Shown in pieces: positions 1 to 12,578 of a DNA stretch of 64,000 nucleotides. Position 1 is the first letter of the stretch. Every line of letters starts with the position of its first letter. Source of the stretch: Drosophila pseudoobscura (Eukaryota > Arthropoda > Insecta > Diptera > Drosophilidae); assembly GCF_009870125.1 (NCBI RefSeq), contig NC_046680.1, positions 8,184,001 to 8,248,000 of the forward strand, in the 5' to 3' direction. The notes beneath the pieces were generated by a model that saw only the letters and a list, made by a program, of their open reading frames with translations, made no database searches and was not told the origin of the DNA. Both the position numbers and the translations under genes were made by a program.

Positions 1-746
1 TAGTTTTTGTTTTTCTTTTCTCTAGTAAGTATTGTGGCAACTTAAGTGACTAAAGGTAGATAGCTACGTACATACATAAAATATATATTTAATTCCCACC
101 CAACTTCCCCCCAATTCATAAACACGCACGCACAGACACACTCCCGTCCTCGGAAGAGCGATCAAATCAGCCCTTAGAATTAGTGGCTAAATTGCTTAAG
201 CGTACAGCATTTTCGGTTATGTTCTCTGTTTAAGTAGCTGCTCTAGTCATTTTGGAGCTTTTGTTTTATTTTCTGGCATTGTGTCTCGAAACAACGCACC
301 ACAAAACATTAAAATTTGGATTATGTGGCAAGTTTTCGAATCAAAGTGCTGCAAAAGGTAACTGGCATTGACAAGGAATTTTGGTTCGACTCCTGGCCGT
401 TGCTTCTGATTCTAAAATCGGTTTCTGCTTATGTTTTCTCGGTCCTTTCTCCTCTGTTGCTTATGGTGTGCTTCGGCTATTGCTGATTATACGCCGCTGT
501 TTCTGCTACTGCTGTTCTTTCCACTAAAAAATAACTAGATTCTAATGTAGAACAAAATTAATGAACGTATCATGAACGTATCGAAGCATTCAAGAAATCA
601 TAGGTTCCTCTTGTGTTTGTTAATGTTTTCTCCTTTTTCTTTACATTTATGACTTTTTTGTTGTTGTTGATTGTTGCTGTGGCGCCGCCGCCGTCGCCGA
701 TGCCGCTGCCGCTGCTTGTATATATGTTATATATTTGTTTCTTGCA
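1..746 (-). other. mrj 3' UTR and downstream flank
   Basis: No open frame of note is present. A minus-strand AATAAA lies at 265-270 (plus-strand tttatt) and is a candidate polyadenylation signal for mrj, which would give a 3' UTR of about 500 nt. A GCC/GCT-rich patch (680-715) and TATA-rich runs are simple sequence. Confidence 0.5.
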
Positions 747-2389
747 TTAATTAGATATTGAAGAGAGCTTTTGGGAAACTCCGTTCACAGTCTTTGATTT
801 AAGGACATCGTTTTCATATGAAAAGACAGTTTCCTTGCCATTCTCAACGACCCTGCAATGAACGAGAGGAGAATTGTTAAGGAATACCCAATGCATTTTC
901 TGTGCATGTCACATACCGCTTGGTCATCAGCTTCTTGCCATTGACAAACACCGTCGATGTGGAGGTGCGCTTGACGGCAGCATTAGGGCCACCAGAGATG
1001 TGGGTAACGCCACTGCTGCCATTGCCAGCTGTCATTGACGTGAACGAGGTGAAACCGCTGGTAGGCATACAAAAATCCATCATTGAGTAGTTGAGCATGG
1101 GCGCCCCAAATGGGCTGGCCATTTTGTGCTGGTGATGGTGATGATGGCGCGATCCTCCTCCAAATCCTGCAGCACTGGAGCCATGACGTCGACTGCTGCC
1201 CGAGCCACCGCCGCCGCCGCTCATTGTCCCATTTGTGTATCCATTAGCATCTGAATAAGACATTCCAATCGGTTCGTATTAGATCGATCAGCAGCAGCTG
1301 AACCTCTTACCACTTACCTCTGAAAAAGTCGGCAAAGGGCGAATTTACGCCAAAGAACTCGCGGAAGACCTCCTCTGGTGGTCGGAACACGAACGGAAAT
1401 CCGCCCATAATATCAAAGTCGTCATAGTCGTGAGTGCTGTAATGATGACGGGCATGAGAGTTGCGGCTTTGGCCGCGTTCGCCCAGACCATCCTTGCCGT
1501 ACTCGTCATAGATGCGACGTTTCTTCTCTGCGAAAACGGAAGGAAAAACACGAACAGAGGAACGTAAGATGGAGTTGAACTAAAATGCTTTCTCGGGATT
1601 AGTTTGCATAACAATTCGGGCTGCATTTGGGTTAGTGTTTTCAGGCCTAACGTTAGTTGCAACAAAAGCAGAACAAACGTCGTGCGGCAAGGCTGTCAGT
1701 CGGCAAAGAAAAGAACGAACGAACGAACGAAAGAATGAACCAAAAACTTGCAACGTCGCGTGGCTTTACCAAAGAGTTTGTGAAATGGTGTGCCCTCAAA
1801 GAAGTTACGGAAGGTAAACGCCTGGTAGCGGTTGCCGGACCTGCGGCCGGAGCTCGGATAGTAATCATAGTCGTAGTCACGGCCATATGAAGTGGCACCA
1901 TAGCCACTGCCACTGCCACTGCCTCCTCCGCTGCTGCGATAGCGGGAGTAGCTGCCGCTGCTGCTGTTGCTCGCCGACGATTTGTGCAGCGTGGCACGGG
2001 CATCGTAGATCCGGCGCTTACGTGCTAAACACATGATAGAGACTTAGCATTGTGATTCGTGGTTGGTCCTTCATGGGCTACACCGCCCCTTGATCCCGCA
2101 ATTCCCAGAATGTCCATGAGACTGTGGATTGAGTGTGGTGGCACAACTTACCATCGGATAGCACTTCGTAGGCCTCGGAAAGCTCGCGAAAACGTTTGTT
2201 GGCCTCATCCAGATTGTCCGGATTCTTGTCCGGATGCCATTTTAGTGCTAATTTTCGATAACTGCAAAGGAATGAAGGACGAATAAGGACGGTTGCTGGA
2301 GGAATTATCTCTGACTGCACTTACGCCTTTTTCACTTCACCGTCGGTGGCTGTACGCGCCACATCGAGAACCTGATAGTAGTCGACCAT
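747..2389 (-). CDS. mrj: Mrj, DnaJ/Hsp40 co-chaperone of the DNAJB6 type
   Basis: Class-B J-domain co-chaperone that stimulates Hsp70 ATPase and holds aggregation-prone proteins; the family acts in cytosol and nucleus. Coding exons, in minus-strand order: 2389-2325, 2261-2152, 2024-1770 (cassette), 1527-1318, 1250-917, 852-747, all bounded by GT-AG. Together they give 359 aa, or 274 aa without the cassette. The J domain is residues 1-59 with the catalytic HPD at 31-33. A G/F-rich region ([15 protein letters not shown]) and a Ser/Gly/His-rich stretch with a HHHHHQH run follow. The DNAJB6-like C-terminal strand [11 protein letters not shown] then continues across the last 64-nt intron into VVENGKE. 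The start is the first ATG ahead of the conserved VDYY. An AG acceptor at 2483 upstream of the ATG suggests a spliced 5' UTR; the promoter was not found. Domain order and splice frames agree closely with the fly protein as I remember it. Confidence 0.95.
853..916 (-). other. mrj: mrj last intron, 64 nt; retention gives another C-terminus
   Basis: The donor GTATGT and the acceptor TTGCAG give a 64-nt intron. When removed, the protein ends with a 34-residue tail starting VVENGKE and stopping at 747. When kept, the frame reads [12 protein letters not shown] and stops at 877. The spliced form matches the conserved DNAJB6 tail, so I take it as the main form. Confidence 0.75.
1770..2024 (-). other. 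mrj: mrj cassette exon, 255 nt, frame-neutral
   Basis: The exon is 85 codons long and sits between phase-1 introns, so inclusion or skipping keeps the frame. It opens with [10 protein letters not shown] and carries a Ser/Gly/Tyr/Arg-rich low-complexity stretch followed by [14 protein letters not shown]. The next exon (1527-1318) opens with nearly the same motif, [10 protein letters not shown], so the J-domain helix IV end is rebuilt either way. The donor (GTAAAG) is weaker than the neighbouring GTAAGT donors, which fits regulated use. Known fly mrj isoforms differ in length in this manner. Confidence 0.85.
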
Positions 2390-2482
2390 TTTGGATGGTT
2401 TACTATGTGAAGTCTGAGCGTCTAATTGTTGTGGTGGTTCCGATTAGTTAGTTACTCGTCCGTCCAGCAAAGGGTGCAGCCT
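2390..2482 (-). other. mrj: mrj 5' UTR exon part
   Basis: On the minus strand the sequence ATCTCTTGCAG ends at 2483, a good polypyrimidine-AG acceptor 93 nt before the ATG. This stretch is therefore probably the 5' UTR part of the first coding exon, with the true first exon and promoter farther to the right at an unknown distance. Confidence 0.5.
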
Positions 2483-5400
2483 CTGCAAGAGATTTACAAA
2501 TCAAAAAAAGGCTTCACATTAGTCGATAGAATGGGTACCGCTTACAACAGTTAACAGCCCTCGGAAAATTTCGAATTGTGTATAATTTTCAGGATGCTCT
2601 CTTGCTGGAAAGCAGAGTCTTACTACAAATCAAAATATAATAAAAGTCAAACCAAAAATGAAACATCAAATTGAGAGAAAACTCAAAGGATGCTTCGATG
2701 ACAGAGAAGGTTTTGGGATCATCCCCCCCCCAAGTGCGATTACTGGGTATACCAAGAGTCGGGTATTATCCACATCTTACTGTGTTGCTCTTTCGCTTCA
2801 GTTGGGCCGCCGCCGCCGCCGCCGTCACCGACACTTTTTTCGAGTTCAATGTCGTACGAAAACCCCATTATGCCACCAGCAGCCGCAGCAGCGCCCACAC
2901 ACACGCGAATCGCGAATGAGAGGGAAAGACAGCCCGGCCAGAGACTGAGACTGAGAGACAAACAGAGAGTGGAGCAAAGAGAGTGGCGTGCCGCATGTGT
3001 GTAGGGCGTTCAGCGATTCGGGCCGTCCATCAATTGTTTTGGGGTAAATGCTGGTCGTTCACGCGTGTGTGCCTGTGGCTCTCCCCCAGCCGACCCTTTG
3101 TCGTCTCCACCTCATCCTCCTCCTCCTCATCCTATTGTTTACCCACCAGCCGACATTTTGGTGCAAAATAGTCGCTAATTTTATTTAATTTGCTTTGTTG
3201 TTGCTTTGCTGCCGCTTCTGATGTTGCTTGTTGTCATGCAGCCCCCTTGACACAATTTCGTTTGATTTTGTTTGTTGTATTTTTCTGTATTTTTTATCAG
3301 ACATTACACGGGGCAATTGTTGATGTTGCCTCAAGTTGTGGCCACAGGAAATATTGGCCGCCCCCCCAGGCTAAATGACAATCAATTTGCGAGAGAAGAG
3401 AGCGACCACTGAACCGATCTTCAAAAATGGGCCAACTTGTTCTGATACAAAGAGATCTGTAAATATACCCAATGTTGTGTTATGTGTTTCTGATGTTTCG
3501 TGTGGGCTGGTTGTTGTCTGGGGAGTTCTTGTGGGGCGTTTCACGCGATTTGCTCGACCGTGTGAGTGATCAGATCAAGTGATCATTTGGCCAACACTTT
3601 TCTATATATTGTATCTGTCTATTCGCGCGAGCGAGTATTTTTTCTTATTTTTGTGATCTAATTTATGGGGCATTCAATGCGTTGCGTGTGCGTAAGTTTC
3701 ACATAAATTTGTCATTAGCACAGATAAACGCATTAAAACACGATGTGGATTATCGGCTTGCATATATTACAGTCCGAACTGATTCTCTGATGAAAGAAAT
3801 ACATAAGCCGCAGGTTGGAAACTGCCAGGTAGAGGACACTTTCAGTTTTATTCATTGAAAATATGTACTTAATTTTCTTTGCCAAATAATTGGCAATGAA
3901 CTGAGATTTAAACTCGGTTCGTTGGATTCCCAGAGCGAAACCACGTGGGGTGGCTGTGGCAGTTGCACGGGGAGGCATGCAACAACAATCGTTCGGGCGA
4001 AATATCGAATAATGAATATTCTCCCAGAAGGAAACGAAATAAATTACCCTTTAGTTAAAAATATAAATAAATCCAATACATACTATATAGAACAATATCA
4101 AAACATAAAGATAGGTTGCTGCCTCGTTTATATAAACGATATTTGTGTGCCGTAGTTTATTCGTTGGCTTTTGCTGGCTGCCTATACATACATATGTACA
4201 CTCGTACCTGTTGACATATTCGGCAGATTCTAGGTCGTAGGTGTAGGAACTTGTAGCATTGTCTAAAAGCAGCAAATGACGACGACGACTGGCCAGCCAT
4301 CCGCATGACACACTCGTCGGTTGGAGCTGTGCACGTCAGCAGAGGCACTGGCATCGGACATGGGACATGGGCCATGGGACATGGAGATGGAGATGAAGAC
4401 ATGGACGGGCGGGCAGACACGACACGGGAGATGTTTCGGCTGACAGTTGCGGTTTGAATTTCCCTGCCAGCTCAAACCGTATGGAATCGAATCGAAGCAG
4501 TCACTCAGCACCTTGCTAGAATTCTGTTTGCGAGGGCGGCATGGCATTTAAGGCATTTTGCGGCTCAGTCCGCAGACGATTTCATTTTAGGATGCCCTAC
4601 TGGATGCCCTAGCAACAGTTTAAACACTTTAATCGAGTAAAGATAGCGTTCGTCCAAAATGTTAATGAGGAAATTAAAACAATTATAAAAGTCGCTTCAC
4701 ACTCGAACAGTTAGTAATCAGAACTGGTTTTAAAGATCAGACTAATTTCATCATTCAGATGATTCACTGTGCGAGAAATGAACAGAGTTACAGAATGTTC
4801 TCTTGGGAGTTGCTTCGAATGAACATTCATGTGTGTAGATACTGTGTACATACGAGAGTAAGGTCAAAGCTGATAAAAAAAAATCAAATCACTGGGCAAA
4901 CAATGCATTACACTTGATTAATTGAATCACACTCTGACTCGCAATGGAATTGTTCCGGAAATGAGATGTTTTTGAAAAAATATATTTGAGAGTCCTGATA
5001 GCATTTTGGTTCCTTATTTGAATATGCATTCAAATTCAATCAGAAACAAATGCGACTCGTTCGGATAAGTGTATTGGACACTGCCTACGCGGTGTGAAGC
5101 GTCAAACCTGAAACACTCTGAAAGTTATGTGTATGCGTTTGGTATTCTGTGGTTTGCAGAGTGGATGCTGCTGCTGCTGCTGCGGTTGGCTATGCAAATT
5201 ACATCACCTTGTCTTTTGCAGCCACTGTGCCAATGCTGTGGTTTTTTGTGTTCACACTTTATCCATTTGTTGTCGTCTCGATTAAACCTTAACTGTGCCG
5301 CTGCATAGACAACCAGCCAGAGAAGAGAAGAGCAAATCAAATCAGGTGTCGTTGCTGGCAGCGGCGGCACTCCAGCAGCAGCCACAACAGTTGGTTGCGT

Positions 5401-6975
5401 GCTCACTTACACGAAAGAGCGAGACAGATGGACCGGGGCTATTGTTGGTGTTGCAAAAATTTGCCATAACCTACTTTTTGCTGCCAAGGTTCATTTGTAT
5501 AGAGGTGAGGTATTCCTGCTACCCCTATTTGATCAATTTACTCCACTTTCTTTATCTCCCCCTCTCTCTCTCTCTCTCTGTTTGTCTTTCTCCCTTTTTA
5601 TGTCATGCACAAACGATACTTGGCATTCAAACTGGCAATGCTTCACCCTATGTAAATACACCTTGATGCAATAAACACACACACGAACACCCGTGCCAGA
5701 GGAAACCAGCAATGAAAAACTGATAGAGGCCAACGCAAAGCAAAGCAAAGCAAATGTGCGATAAGAAAACGCTGCGCATTTATACGAATGTTGAGCTTAA
5801 AGAAAAGTCACGCAATCCGAGTGCGCGAGAGGGAAAGGAGATGCACTCACTCACTTTTGATATTTTTCGTAATTTTATTTCCTTTTCTCTTTTATTTTTG
5901 TTGTTAACCAGCAATTTCAGTTCTCGTTTTTATCACATTGTTGTCGTAGTCTGCGCGCTGCTGCGTTGCACAAAGCATTATAAAGAAATAATAAAGAAGC
6001 CACGCAGTGCTGTGCATAAATTAAATGTGAAAAAAAAACGCTCACGTACGCGGCAACGGTTAAGAATTAAATGCAGAGACGAGACCCCCAAACAACAAAA
6101 CAGCAGCAGCTGACGGCGCAGGGTATATTTGTATGAGGGCGAGGCATTGCCCGAGAGCTCTCTCTTTGTTGGCGATCGTGGCCTTGTGAAGCAGAGAGCG
6201 AGAGTGAAAGCCTCACCTTTAACGTGTGTGTGCACACTGCGAGAGAGCGGCGTGAGCGCGGGAGAGCTTTTGTTTGCATTCGCTCTCTGCTGTTCTTGCT
6301 GGTGTTGGTGTTGCTTTTTCGGTGCGTACCGGAAGTTGTTACGCCAATTCCTGCACAAATTATCTCCTTTTATCATTTATCTTTCCAATGCGATTTTGTT
6401 TTTCGAGCGACCTTATCAGCGCCAGCGCATGTCTACGCGAGTGAGATCAGTTACTGTTATTGTGGCTAATGGTGGTTTACCCCCTTTTTCGGGGAACGTG
6501 ATTCATCAGATAGTTTCCGCAGAAATTTCTGCGCTCCTGTACCTGGGTTTCGGTTTGGGTTTATTGATTGCAGATTCATTTTAATAAATGCGATTTCCAT
6601 ATAGCCAAAGTTTATAGCGCTATAAAAGCGGCAGAGCGCGGCAGATCACGGCAGCGAATGTGCGAAAGGCAAAACAAATTTAAATATTTAATTTTAGAAA
6701 TATGCTTGGCGAGTCGTTGACGCCGCCGCAACAGTGGTACAAAGTGGATGGAAATGATTATTCATGGGGCTATATACAGGGGCTATATTCTATTATACAG
6801 CTCCTGATCGCGGGTCCAGACTTCCAGAAAATGCCATTCTCGATGGCTCTTGAATCAGTGTGCCGTTGAGAGCCGGTTGGGGATGAGTGTCGGGGGAGGA
6901 GGTGCCACGCTAAATGTTGCGCGAAAAATCTTTGAAAAGTTTATAAATTGAAACATTTTCTATACAAATTGTTTG

Positions 6976-6999
6976 GGTGTGTGTGTGTGTGTGTGTGTG
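6976..6999. repeat. (GT)n microsatellite
   Basis: About 12 uninterrupted GT units in non-coding DNA. Confidence 0.95.
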
Positions 7000-7375
7000 G
7001 GAATGTATTTTTAGTTTAGCGGAAAGTAAAAGACTCGAGAGGGTGTGGGAATCAGCGAAATGAATTGGTCAAAAGTTTTGCGGAAGAAAAATATGAATGC
7101 AAAAACAGAAGGAGAGAGAGAGAGAGTGAAAACTTTAACGAAGAAAAAGCTACTGCTAGGAATTGGAACACCGGTAAATGGTCAGTAATTATTGTAGGGA
7201 AATAAATAAATAACACAAATTAAATGTAGCAATGAAACCGAGAGCACTGAGGGAAAGTGAGGGAAAAACGAAAAACGAGGTGGAAACTCGCCAAATTGCA
7301 CAATCACGGGGGAACAATCGCACAGCACAATGCAATGCCATGCCATGTGAAGCAATAATACTAATAACATGAAAA

Positions 7376-7426
7376 GCCACACCACACCACACCACACCCC
7401 ACCCCACCCCACCCCACCCCACCACA
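7376..7426. repeat. (CCACA)n/(CCACC)n pentanucleotide array
   Basis: A run of five-base units that changes from CCACA to CCACC/CCCCA part-way, with no other base pattern. It reads as a mutated simple tandem repeat, and its GT-rich complement creates the long Gly/Val/Trp-rich false frames seen on the minus strand here. Confidence 0.9.
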
Positions 7427-8429
7427 AGACCTAGAAATAGACACGTGGGCGTGGGAATCAATCTATTTATAAGGCACCCCATCCACCCATCCACCCACCC
7501 ACACACACCAGGCCGTTCCCTTGCAGCATTTTCTCTCCAACAAAAAAAAGAAAATGCTGTTGTTACATCGATCCAGCCCAGGGCGGAGGTCCGCTGATTC
7601 ATCCCGCCAAGAGATTGTGCAGCTGGTGATTCCCCCTCCCCCCCCGAAAACCCGATGCCCGCTGCCCCGCTGCCAGATTGTGTTTGATAGACTAGAAAAC
7701 TCTAAGAACTGTTGTAATGCACCATTCCCAGAGCCCTATACCCGTGGGGAGTCTTTTTATTTGTAGTAGCCACAGGGGGGGCGTGGCACCCTCTGCACAG
7801 TGTATCTAATCAAAGGCGTAACAGCACGTCCCTTCCGTTCCGTTGTCCGATTTGTTTGTTCGGCGAATAAATACAGAAAATCATTCCCCATGTAAATTTC
7901 GAAATATCTGCGGCTGTTCTGTGGCTGGGAATATTCTATGGGTGGGTCGGTCGCTGTCATGGCCGCATTACATTCGCCTTTTGAAGAGGCTTAGCAAAGA
8001 TCACAAGTGAATCCAGGGAGGGATACTAATAGGTGTGGGATCTGTAATTCAGTGGCGTTTCGCCAGCAGAGAGTTCACGTTTCTAGTGGTTTATCTCTGC
8101 TGTCGGATGAGCCAGAAGTTCGAGTACACAAGTGATCTAATCTAATCAAGCAGTGCGTACAAAACCAACCCCCCTCCACCCTTGGGCCACGTACTTTTGC
8201 CCAGCAACGTGGCTGCCTTGTGTGAGGGTGTAACCAACCATCGATCGACTTTGAGTCTGAGTTTGAGTTTGAAGTCGAGTCCGAGTCATGCAGTCATAAA
8301 ACACCAAAAACTAAATAAGGCAAGTCGGGTTTAATGCCGACAACTGACATAAACAACTACTACCCACCAGAATCGTTAGCCAGAAACAAACCTGTAGACC
8401 AAGATCCCAAGCACAGCCATCAGCCATTC

Positions 8430-8461
<32 letters not shown>

Positions 8462-8472
8462 GGACAGACGGA
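8430..8472. repeat. (GACA)n tetranucleotide array
   Basis: About eight units of cagacaga type, followed by two diverged GACG units. Confidence 0.95.
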
Positions 8473-8925
8473 TGATGATCTCAATGTACAATACACTGCC
8501 GTTTGATTTGTGGAATCGTTGTGGCAATGCTCAAGCGCTCCCCATCGGCAGGGGGGTTCAGTGCTTCCTTGTGCGACGGCATAAATCTGATAGCCATCGG
8601 TGGTGTCGTGTCCATCCTGGGACAGAGGATCGCCGGATCGCCGGATCGGCTACTGTGTGGAGTGCAGTCCCACGAAGCAAGTCCGGCTGCCTCTGCCTCT
8701 GGCTCTAGCATCTAGATCAAGTCCGCAATGGACAATGGAAATTGCATGGTCGTTGGATGGCCTGGCTTTTTGTTTGGATGTGCAGCCGTATGTTGCATTG
8801 ACAATGAAGTTATTAAAGCGCAAACTGCATTTTGCCGACCGCAAAAGCCACAAAACACACACAAAACCCTGAAGCTATTTTTCTTTTCGTTTAGATCGGG
8901 CGGAAACCTGTGATTAGCCCCCAAA

Positions 8926-8951
8926 GAGACAGAGAGAGAGGGAGAGAGGGG
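8926..8951. repeat. (GA)n-rich tract
   Basis: Interrupted GA repeats ending in G-runs. GA tracts of this kind can bind GAGA factor, but nothing ties this one to a promoter. Confidence 0.8.
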
Positions 8952-9084
8952 GGAAGCGTAATAAAATAAAAAAAACTAACTCGGTCAGCAAGAAAATAAA
9001 CCTCTCGTCGGGCCATAAGAGTCCATAAATCCAGCAGATGGATAGTAAAAACAATTTTATTAGCGAAAGCCGAAAGACTGAGAG

Positions 9085-9103
9085 GAAGAGAGAGAGAGAG
9101 AGA
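9085..9103. repeat. (GA)n microsatellite
   Basis: Nine to ten uninterrupted GA units in non-coding DNA. Confidence 0.9.
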
Positions 9104-10585
9104 GGCTCTAAGCCACTGTAACCACTGTTTCCCCATCAACACAAATCGCATCTCGTTTCAGAGTTTAAGGGCTGCCAGAGTCTTAAGTTGCCCCAATTTG
9201 TAGCAAGTACAAGCTAACGATCGTATCGTCAAACATTTCACAATTAGATAAACCGCAAAAACCAACAAAAAACGAGAGAAACGAGAGAAGGATTGCCAGG
9301 CACTCTCTGGAGATGCGGTTGCAAATGAGCAATACAATACCGTCTGTTCATCTGATGCGACGTCTGTTTGTCTCTGCCCCGAGACGAGACACAGACAGAG
9401 ACAACAGGTGGGCGCTCTTCTGGCCTCTGGGGAGACTACGAGGGGCAGAGTCGTTCGTTCGTTGAATGCGTTTGCAATTAAAGCCAATGGCATATAAAAA
9501 GAGCTTAAGAAAATAGCTTTCCAAGGAAATCCAGCAAATTTAATGTGAAAGAATAAAAATGTGATCTATGGCTGTTCCAAAGGCAGCCCAATACTCGAAA
9601 GATGTTGATTTGTAGTACAAGATTTCCCATAACCGAACGGACAGAAATATCAGCTGTTTGGTTTGCCATTCACACGTGAACGTAGTCGAAGGCGATGCTT
9701 ATGGAATCGTGATGTTATCTGATGTAAGGTTTTGGTATATACTCAAAGAATCCTTTACGAAGTGTCAAATCAGAGTCCACACCAAACTCTGACACATAAC
9801 ACATTAAATCTTGATGGTCGCCACAGAAAAAACTCCAAACTTCTTTTGTAGTCGGCATTTATTACTTCATAAAACCGACTTCTTTCATAGATAATTGAAA
9901 CACTCTCTCAGAAGATACCCCTTTCACCCTTTCGCTTGAGTGGTAGAAGAAAGAATGAATGCCAGACCCCTCAAGCACTTAAAAAAGTACAAAAACCATC
10001 TTTGAGGTCAACCAGCAGCAACAAGCAGCGTCGATGACTCTGTGAGTTGTTGTTTGTTCAGCTGAAAATTCAGCGGCAGACGCTGCGTCGTCGTCATCTC
10101 CACCATAGCCCCATGGGCCATCGCCAGCGCCAGCGACAGCGACAGCGGTTTGGTCAGTGGAGATTGGGTCTCAGAGTCCGAGTTCGGAGGGGCCTGTGCC
10201 CCACTGATCTTTGGGGCACCGCTCACGCTCGTTTGGTCTCTAAGCCGCGGGCCCAGCACCGAGCACCCATCCACCAAGCACCAAATGACAGCGAATAAAG
10301 CGAGATCTTTTTTTATAGTTGCGCTCTGGTCCGTTTTGTGTAGGTTTATTTGCTTTAGTAATTATTATAAATAGTTGGGGAATTAAAGCCATAAACCAAA
10401 ATGAAAGCTGGGTAGAAGATGGTGGCGCCTCGGAGCGTGGAAGCCGCTGATGGACGGATGGCAACAAAACGAACCCAATTTCCAAAGCAATTTAATTTAA
10501 TTGAATGCAATAATCATAAAAAAAGTAACGAGAGACAAAAGACAGTAATAAATTGTTGTAATTGGCAAATAATTGCTGCGACTGT

Positions 10586-10604
10586 CACACACACACACAC
10601 ACAC
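10586..10604. repeat. (CA)n microsatellite
   Basis: About nine to ten CA units, 50 bases left of the CGATA cluster. Confidence 0.9.
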
Positions 10605-10648
10605 AGCATAAAGGTAATATTTGAATTAATTGCACTGCAAAACAGTGT

Positions 10649-10676
10649 TGATAGGCGATAGGCGATAAGCGATAAT
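10649..10676 (+). promoter_or_regulatory. Triple CGATA cluster, possible BEAF-32 site
   Basis: CGATA occurs at 10656, 10663 and 10670, on one strand, spaced exactly 7 bp apart (GGCGATA repeated). Clustered CGATA is the known core recognised by the Drosophila boundary factor BEAF-32. The sequence shows only the motif; boundary function is inference. Confidence 0.4.
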
Positions 10677-11932
10677 GGGAGCTTATTTTAGTGTTGGTTA
10701 AGTGATGGCTGCATTTAAGCGTAGTGTTGGCTAAGTAATGGGCAATGTTTAAGTGCTTCACTTGGTTTGGAAAGGTGAACACATTTACAATTTAACAAAA
10801 ATAAAAACCATGTTCTGCTTGAAACATGACTCAAAGATAAAAAAAACACAGACCCAGACAGCTTGGTAGTGATTCGCAAATTGAAACGAAACGAAGAGTT
10901 GTGTTTGCCAGTAATTAAATGAACAAACTCTGAAACACTACAAAGCCAGAAGAAGAGCGGTTGGGTGGCAACAATGCAAAAATCAGATAAATTATTATAA
11001 TCATTTCTCTGTCTGAGGAAGCACAACCCGATGCGAGTTTGTGCCTCTAATTAATGGAAATAGATACATAGATACAGATACAGAGATAGATGGGTATACA
11101 CGAAAGGCGCGCCCCATTGAAGACCTTCGTGGGTCTTGGGTTTACGCCTGACTCTCAACTCGAATCAAAACCAATTTTAGTCGATGCGTCTAATACACAA
11201 AGTACACAACGATTATTGAAGTACTTTGCAGTAGAGAAATTTGAGAGTTGCAAGGCCACCCCACCGATGAGCCGAGACGGGCTAGACGGAAGGCTAGAAC
11301 CAACTATCGGTGTGGTGTGGTGTGGAGTGGCGTGATAACGATCAAATAGCAATGCCAAATTCTTGAGAATTTCAAGGGAAGAACATCTCGGCAAAAAAAA
11401 ATAAAAAAAGTATATAAAATAAAGAGCTACATAAGCACAAATGTTTGCAGTATATGACATCATTTCAAGATTCAAGCTCGTGGTAGAAGCTTGGAACTGT
11501 ACACAAAAATAGCTGGGGTTTTTGTGTGGGGCAAACCTTAACTAATTTATCGGAGATTTTTCATTAAAAAGAAACCATTTAATCAATCCACAAACAAGTT
11601 CATTACCCCGCTCCAAGCCAAGACTCTCGACCCAATTAATAAATGTTGTTTGTTATGCCCGTTTCCCCCCCTCCCCCCAGAGACACGTGTAAGCGATGGC
11701 CATAGGCTTTCCCACAGAGAGAAAAACCCTGTAACTTGAGGATGGACACGGTCTCTCCAGCCGAAACTCTTGTTGGGACAACAAGTGCCGCTCATTAGCC
11801 AAAACCACCAAACAAGGCGGCAGGCGGGGCAAGGCTGAACCGGTTCAGTGATTGATTCACCGGTGAACAGTTGGCACAAAAAGAGAAGAGTTTTCCCTGA
11901 CTCATTTAAGCTGGATTCGAAGAGGAGCCAAG

Positions 11933-11953
11933 ACACACACACACACACACACA
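11933..11953. repeat. (AC)n microsatellite
   Basis: About ten AC units in non-coding DNA. Confidence 0.9.
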
Positions 11954-12537
11954 GTCTCAATGACGCTGCTGACAGGCAACAATTTTTTGATGTGCGCTTC
12001 AAGTGCATCCGGACATTCAATCATTTATCTTCATGGAGCTGGAATGGAGCATCGCCTCGTTTTGGCCAAAGATGCGCCGCCGTTCAACTAAAAATGGAGC
12101 ATCATGGGACGGATTAGCGGCAAGCACTCAAAATACGCGATAATCAACAGCGTGGCGTCTCATCGAATTAAGCCCAAAAAGGAAATGCAACCAGATGCGA
12201 TTGCAATTTCTTTTCACTTGAGAAATGCCTACTACGCGCGGAATCAAGGAGGGGAGAGCGTTAGATAAAATCTAGATAATTCCGTTGTACCTTCGCTGAT
12301 TGGTGGATCGGTAATAGATACGATCAATCTGCAAGAGCATCCAAAGCAATCTTTTCTTTGTGTGTTGTTTGTTCCGAGTCGGATTCAAATTATTTTACAG
12401 TACTTGCAGGCAATACTCTTGGGCTCTTTGGTTCGTTCCATTTCCCATTTCCTATTTCCCTGCCATGCAATCAATTTTCTCATTGGCCATGGGCGCAGTT
12501 TTTGTTTAATTAACTATTGCCCACAATTCCTGCCCCC

Positions 12538-12578
12538 CAAGCCCCCACTCCCCACTCCCCACTCCCCATTCCCCACTA
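12538..12578. repeat. (CCCCACT)n minisatellite-like tract
   Basis: Four to five copies of a 7-base unit, CCCCACT, with one variant (CCCCATT). It starts the Pro/His-rich false frame that runs right from here. Confidence 0.85.

Noticed and set aside
3827-3833. CAGGTAG, a Zelda-type early embryonic site
   Set aside because: A single 7-mer is expected several times by chance in a window of this size, and there is no cluster.
7182-7602. Gly/Val/Trp-rich minus-strand frames
   Set aside because: They are the direct translation of the CCACA/CCACC array.
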